A stretch of 7,821 nucleotides of DNA from Saprospiraceae bacterium. Lineage in GTDB: Bacteria > Bacteroidota > Bacteroidia > Chitinophagales > Saprospiraceae. The position numbers and the translations under genes were made by a program. The stretch spans positions 1 through 7,821 of the forward strand of contig JALHPW010000221.1 in the NCBI GenBank assembly GCA_022842255.1, written 5' to 3'. Below the pieces are notes generated by a model. That model made no database searches, was not told where the DNA came from, and was given only the letters and a program-made list of their open reading frames with translations. Positions within the stretch are counted from its first letter, which is position 1, and every line of letters begins with the position of its first letter. Shown here one piece after another: positions 6,601 through 7,821 of this stretch.

Positions 6601-6753
6601 GAACTCTTTTTTGAGCACCACGAGCATCTCATCGGTGATGTCCGTCGTTGGCTTTTGGTCCAAATTGGGAAAGCCCTTGGCATGCAGCGTCTCCACGATG
6701 GTGTGGAGGCCAACGTTGAATTCTTTTGCTACCTTAATTAATTTAATCGCCAT
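3658..6753 (-). CDS. infB: Translation initiation factor IF-2
   Basis: IF-2 is the GTPase that brings initiator fMet-tRNA to the 30S subunit and promotes 50S joining. The product has 1031 residues, long for the family because of an extended linker. Order: IF2_N domain (1 to about 52, MAIKLIKVAKEFNVG start); Pro/Glu/Lys-rich disordered segment (about 75-235); Gly/Asn/Arg/Gln-rich tract (about 259-345); basic Arg/Lys stretch (346-425); second IF2_N-like domain (about 440-500); GTPase domain with G1 GHVDHGKT 530-537, switch I GGITQHVGAY 554-563, G3 DTPGH 579-583 (catalytic-type H583), G4 NKID 633-636, G5 SAKQG 669-673; then domains II-IV to the C-terminus. ATG at 6753 gives the conserved N-terminus; AGGA lies about 12 bases upstream. 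It is convergent with the paaE-like gene. No nusA lies directly upstream; a promoter and long leader are present instead. Confidence 0.98.
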   Translation of the reverse strand: MAIKLIKVAKEFNVGLHTIVETLHAKGFPNLDQKPTTDITDEMLVVLKKEFQKDLDIKQQADQLARPMLKKDSVGTSEGSTPSTPAATPSSAPRPSFLPPREPVAPKHEPPVVEPKKEEQEFIRRERPAPLRILGKIDLDAPKTPPAPPVEKVLPKEEPQQPELKQVEQPKPEPKPEPKQVLPKREEPVVAEKPKEAPAPKEVTPPPAAPPTPPPAEGEGKQIGDANEGDLVRSSTPNLRGLKILGRINLEKEKPASSSGNRGDNRGGNRGGGDNRGGGNRSGDNRGGGQQGNRSGGNTGGGQQQGNRPGGNQGGSGQQQGNRPGGQQQGQGGTGGQQQGGGGSNADRLRRKRKTVPQQPVTAQNLQTNMAANQGDKKGRGRTDGVKEVSQKDIENQIRQTMARMGAGASRKRQKVRRDKRDVRRERAEMAEMARSEGDKILQVTEFISVSDLASLMNIKPSDVIKACMALGIFVSINQRLDAEIIELVANEFGHEVKFISAEEQVEVEEDEVDSPSDLKPRQPIVTVMGHVDHGKTSLLDFIRSANVAEGEAGGITQHVGAYEVIVPGHEDQKITFLDTPGHEAFTAMRARGAKVTDIAIIVIAADDSIMPQTKEAISHAQAAGVPMVFAINKIDKAGADPERIKNELAQMNFLVEEWGGKYQSQDISAKQGLNVDKLLEKVLLEAELLELKANPDRRAIGTVLEASLEKGQGYVSKILIINGTIHHGDPIIAGEFSGKVKALFNERGKKIKSAGPAQPVIVLGLPGAPQAGEKIKVAASESEAKEIASKRGQIMREQANRANKRISLEEIGRRLALGNFKELKVIVKGDVDGSIEALSDSLIKLSIEKVQVSVIHKAVGQIVDSDVMLASASDAIIIGFQVRPSITARKLAEKEGVEIKLYSIIYEAIEEVKSAIEGMLEPTKEEEIMGQVEIREVYKVSKIGTVAGCFVQDGKISRNHHIRIIRDGIVVYPTNPNQHAELGSLKRFKEDAKEVKNGLECGLTIKNFNDFKVGDVVESYVINEVKAILK
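5719..5979 (-). repeat. Low-complexity RGG/QQQG tract coding for the IF-2 linker
   Basis: This in-frame part of infB encodes IF-2 residues 259-345, almost entirely G, N, R, Q, S and D. NRGG/DNRGG units dominate the first half. In the second half the decamer GQQQGNRPGG occurs at residues 302-311 and 317-326, 45 bp apart in the DNA, then the tract decays into QQQG units. The pattern suggests growth by replication slippage or unequal exchange, with the frame kept. Confidence 0.85.
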
Positions 6754-7057
6754 GCGGTGATTTTTCCTACAAAGAGGGGGCAGTGATGCGTGATGAGTTA
6801 TAAGTTATGGGTGACAAGGCTTACAAATCAAACCATCGCTGCGGTTGGAAAAGTTGATTCTGAATGTCTGTGCGCCGCGGGCTTTCGCTGATATCTCCGC
6901 GATAAGTGAATGTACTAGAAGGCCAAAAGTATTTAGTTTAAAAATGCGGGGGCAAAAGTACGTTAAAAAGCAATGCCGAACACGGAAAAGTTATCTATGA
7001 CTTTCTTTATGGAAAACATTCTGCTTTCAAATGAATTCCGGGCCCGATTTTCTAACT
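6754..7057. other. Gene-free infB upstream region and leader
   Basis: I see no credible coding region, tRNA or known RNA in this stretch. It holds two Bacteroidota -7 boxes pointing at infB (6924-6960) and, if those are used, an infB leader of roughly 165-200 bases. Inside the leader, 6784-6810 is built of two pairs of near-identical 7-mers (TGATGCG/TGATGAG and GTTATAA/GTTATGG). CGGGCCCG at 7039-7046 is a small palindrome with no evident role. Confidence 0.55.
6924..6960 (-). promoter_or_regulatory. Candidate infB promoter(s), two TACTTTTG boxes
   Basis: On the minus strand TACTTTTG occurs twice, at 6960-6953 and 6931-6924; both match TAnnTTTG. For the box nearer infB, TTTG at 6956-6953 lies 21 bp upstream, a suitable -33 distance, so the distal -7 box would double as the proximal promoter's -33 element. 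The distal box has no obvious TTG of its own at the right distance. The proximal box is therefore the better candidate. Confidence 0.55.
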
Positions 7058-7096
7058 AAAAAAGCCCTGCCGGGCGATACGCGGCAGGGCAATTTT
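7058..7096 (-). terminator. Intrinsic terminator of the T9SS-protein gene
   Basis: Bases 7064-7072 and 7082-7090 form a perfect 9-bp GC-rich stem (GCCCTGCCG/CGGCAGGGC) with a 9-nt loop. On the minus strand the stem is followed by TTTTTT (7063-7058). It begins 47 bp after the stop codon of the gene at 7137. This is a textbook rho-independent terminator and separates that gene from infB. Confidence 0.9.
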
Positions 7097-7136
7097 GTTT
7101 GGGTAATTTACAATCTGCTCTAAATCAGGTCAATAC

Positions 7137-7821
7137 TTATTTTTTCAGGACCACCAATTTACCAGCTGCCAATGGCTGATCGTTGGAAATAATTTTGAAA
7201 AAATAACATCCCGCCTGTAGTTGGCTGCTCTGGAATTCAAATTGATTCTGGTCAAAATCCTGAACGCTGACCATACGACCGCTCATATCGAACACTTGTA
7301 GCGTACCACGAACCGGGCTGGAGCTTTTCAGCAAAAAGGTGGAATATTCTGTACTTGGGTTAGGGAACACCTCCAAACCGATGCCTGGGCTAAACACCAC
7401 ATTGGACACATCGAGGTATTTTTCACCATAGGTATGCAAGGTGGTGTTGGTGATCACGGGGTCATTAAAGTCGAAATAGATGGCAGCCTGGTTTTGAACC
7501 ACCGTTCCATTCAACAAATCCGGTTTGGGTGCGATGTTGAATTTGACAAAACCATGCGAGGCCGCTTCGTTGATGTTGCTGTCTGGCAGCAGGATGTTGG
7601 CAAAGGTGAACTGCGCTACATTCTCTCCAAGTAAATCAAACGTATACGCGTGGCTGCCGCCAAGTGGCCGAATGCTGGCGATGTCGAAATCGGCAGAAAG
7701 GGTATCGCGCACCACAACCGTGAAGGCCGTATCGGTACCGGTATTTTGGAATCTAATCAGGTAATCGATGGGCTGGTTGAGCGGGATGTAGTGTTCGGCC
7801 ATCACACCTCTTGGGAAGCCT
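7137..7821 (-). CDS. C-terminal part of a T9SS-exported surface protein (cut by window edge)
   Basis: The frame is open to the right edge, so only the last 228 or so residues are seen; GTG and ATG codons near the edge are internal. The first visible part (GFPRGVMAEHY, then YLIRFQNTGTDTAFTVVVRDTL) matches a beta-sandwich repeat common just before the sorting domain in Saprospiria secreted proteins; I believe it is DUF7619, DUF11-like. The last 77 residues are a type A T9SS sorting domain: VFPNPS, LQVFDMSGRMV, LQAGCYFFKI and a C-terminal KLVVLKK. T9SS recognises this tail after Sec export, removes it, and leaves the protein on the cell surface or releases it. The functional N-terminal part is outside the window, so adhesin, enzyme or gliding roles cannot be told apart. 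Confidence 0.92.
   Translation of the reverse strand, partial: GFPRGVMAEHYIPLNQPIDYLIRFQNTGTDTAFTVVVRDTLSADFDIASIRPLGGSHAYTFDLLGENVAQFTFANILLPDSNINEAASHGFVKFNIAPKPDLLNGTVVQNQAAIYFDFNDPVITNTTLHTYGEKYLDVSNVVFSPGIGLEVFPNPSTEYSTFLLKSSSPVRGTLQVFDMSGRMVSVQDFDQNQFEFQSSQLQAGCYFFKIISNDQPLAAGKLVVLKK

Noticed and set aside
5693..6760. 355-codon plus-strand open frame rich in Pro, Cys, Ser and Gly
   Set aside because: It is antisense to the disordered IF-2 linker; its composition is only the complement of Pro/Gly/Gln codons.
7039..7046. CGGGCCCG palindrome
   Set aside because: It is only 8 bp, likely by chance; nothing nearby supports an operator.

Overview
This window looks like ordinary chromosome from a member of the Bacteroidota, most plausibly a Saprospiria-type lineage. 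Three things point there. The last gene ends in a type IX secretion (T9SS) sorting domain preceded by a repeat domain common in secreted Saprospiria proteins. Several intergenic regions carry the Bacteroidota -7 promoter box TAnnTTTG. Ribosome binding sites are weak or absent in front of most genes. The genus assignment is inference.

Layout from left to right. (1) 1-386, minus: the N-terminal part of ribonuclease III (rnc), cut by the window edge. (2) 387-496: a short gap with two adjoining hairpins, one a perfect 33-bp palindrome. (3) 497-1738, minus: fabF, beta-ketoacyl-ACP synthase II, complete. (4) 1739-2005: a divergent promoter region with a matching -7 box on each strand. (5) 2006-2263, plus: rpsT, ribosomal protein S20. 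(6) 2264-2430: a tandem 16-mer, a long imperfect hairpin and a strong intrinsic terminator. (7) 2431-3501, plus: a complete PaaE-type flavin/2Fe-2S reductase. (8) 3502-3657: the convergent gap, with two main hairpins, one a good terminator for infB. (9) 3658-6753, minus: infB, translation initiation factor IF-2, with a long disordered N-terminal linker. (10) 6754-7136: no gene; it holds the infB promoter and leader and the terminator of the next gene. (11) 7137-7821, minus: the C-terminal end of a large T9SS-exported surface protein, running off the right edge.

The genes are mostly housekeeping: fatty acid elongation (fabF), RNA processing (rnc) and translation (rpsT, infB). fabF and rnc share strand and order as in the familiar acpP-fabF-rnc cluster, but acpP is not upstream of fabF. 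infB likewise stands alone, without nusA directly upstream. The PaaE-like reductase has none of its usual phenylacetyl-CoA epoxidase partners here.

I found no sign of a new multi-gene system. The items most worth a second look are non-coding or architectural: the palindromic elements flanking rpsT and fabF, a terminator placed just in front of the paaE-like start codon, the RGG/QQQG-rich linker and duplicated short motif in IF-2, and the two overlapping promoter boxes upstream of infB.
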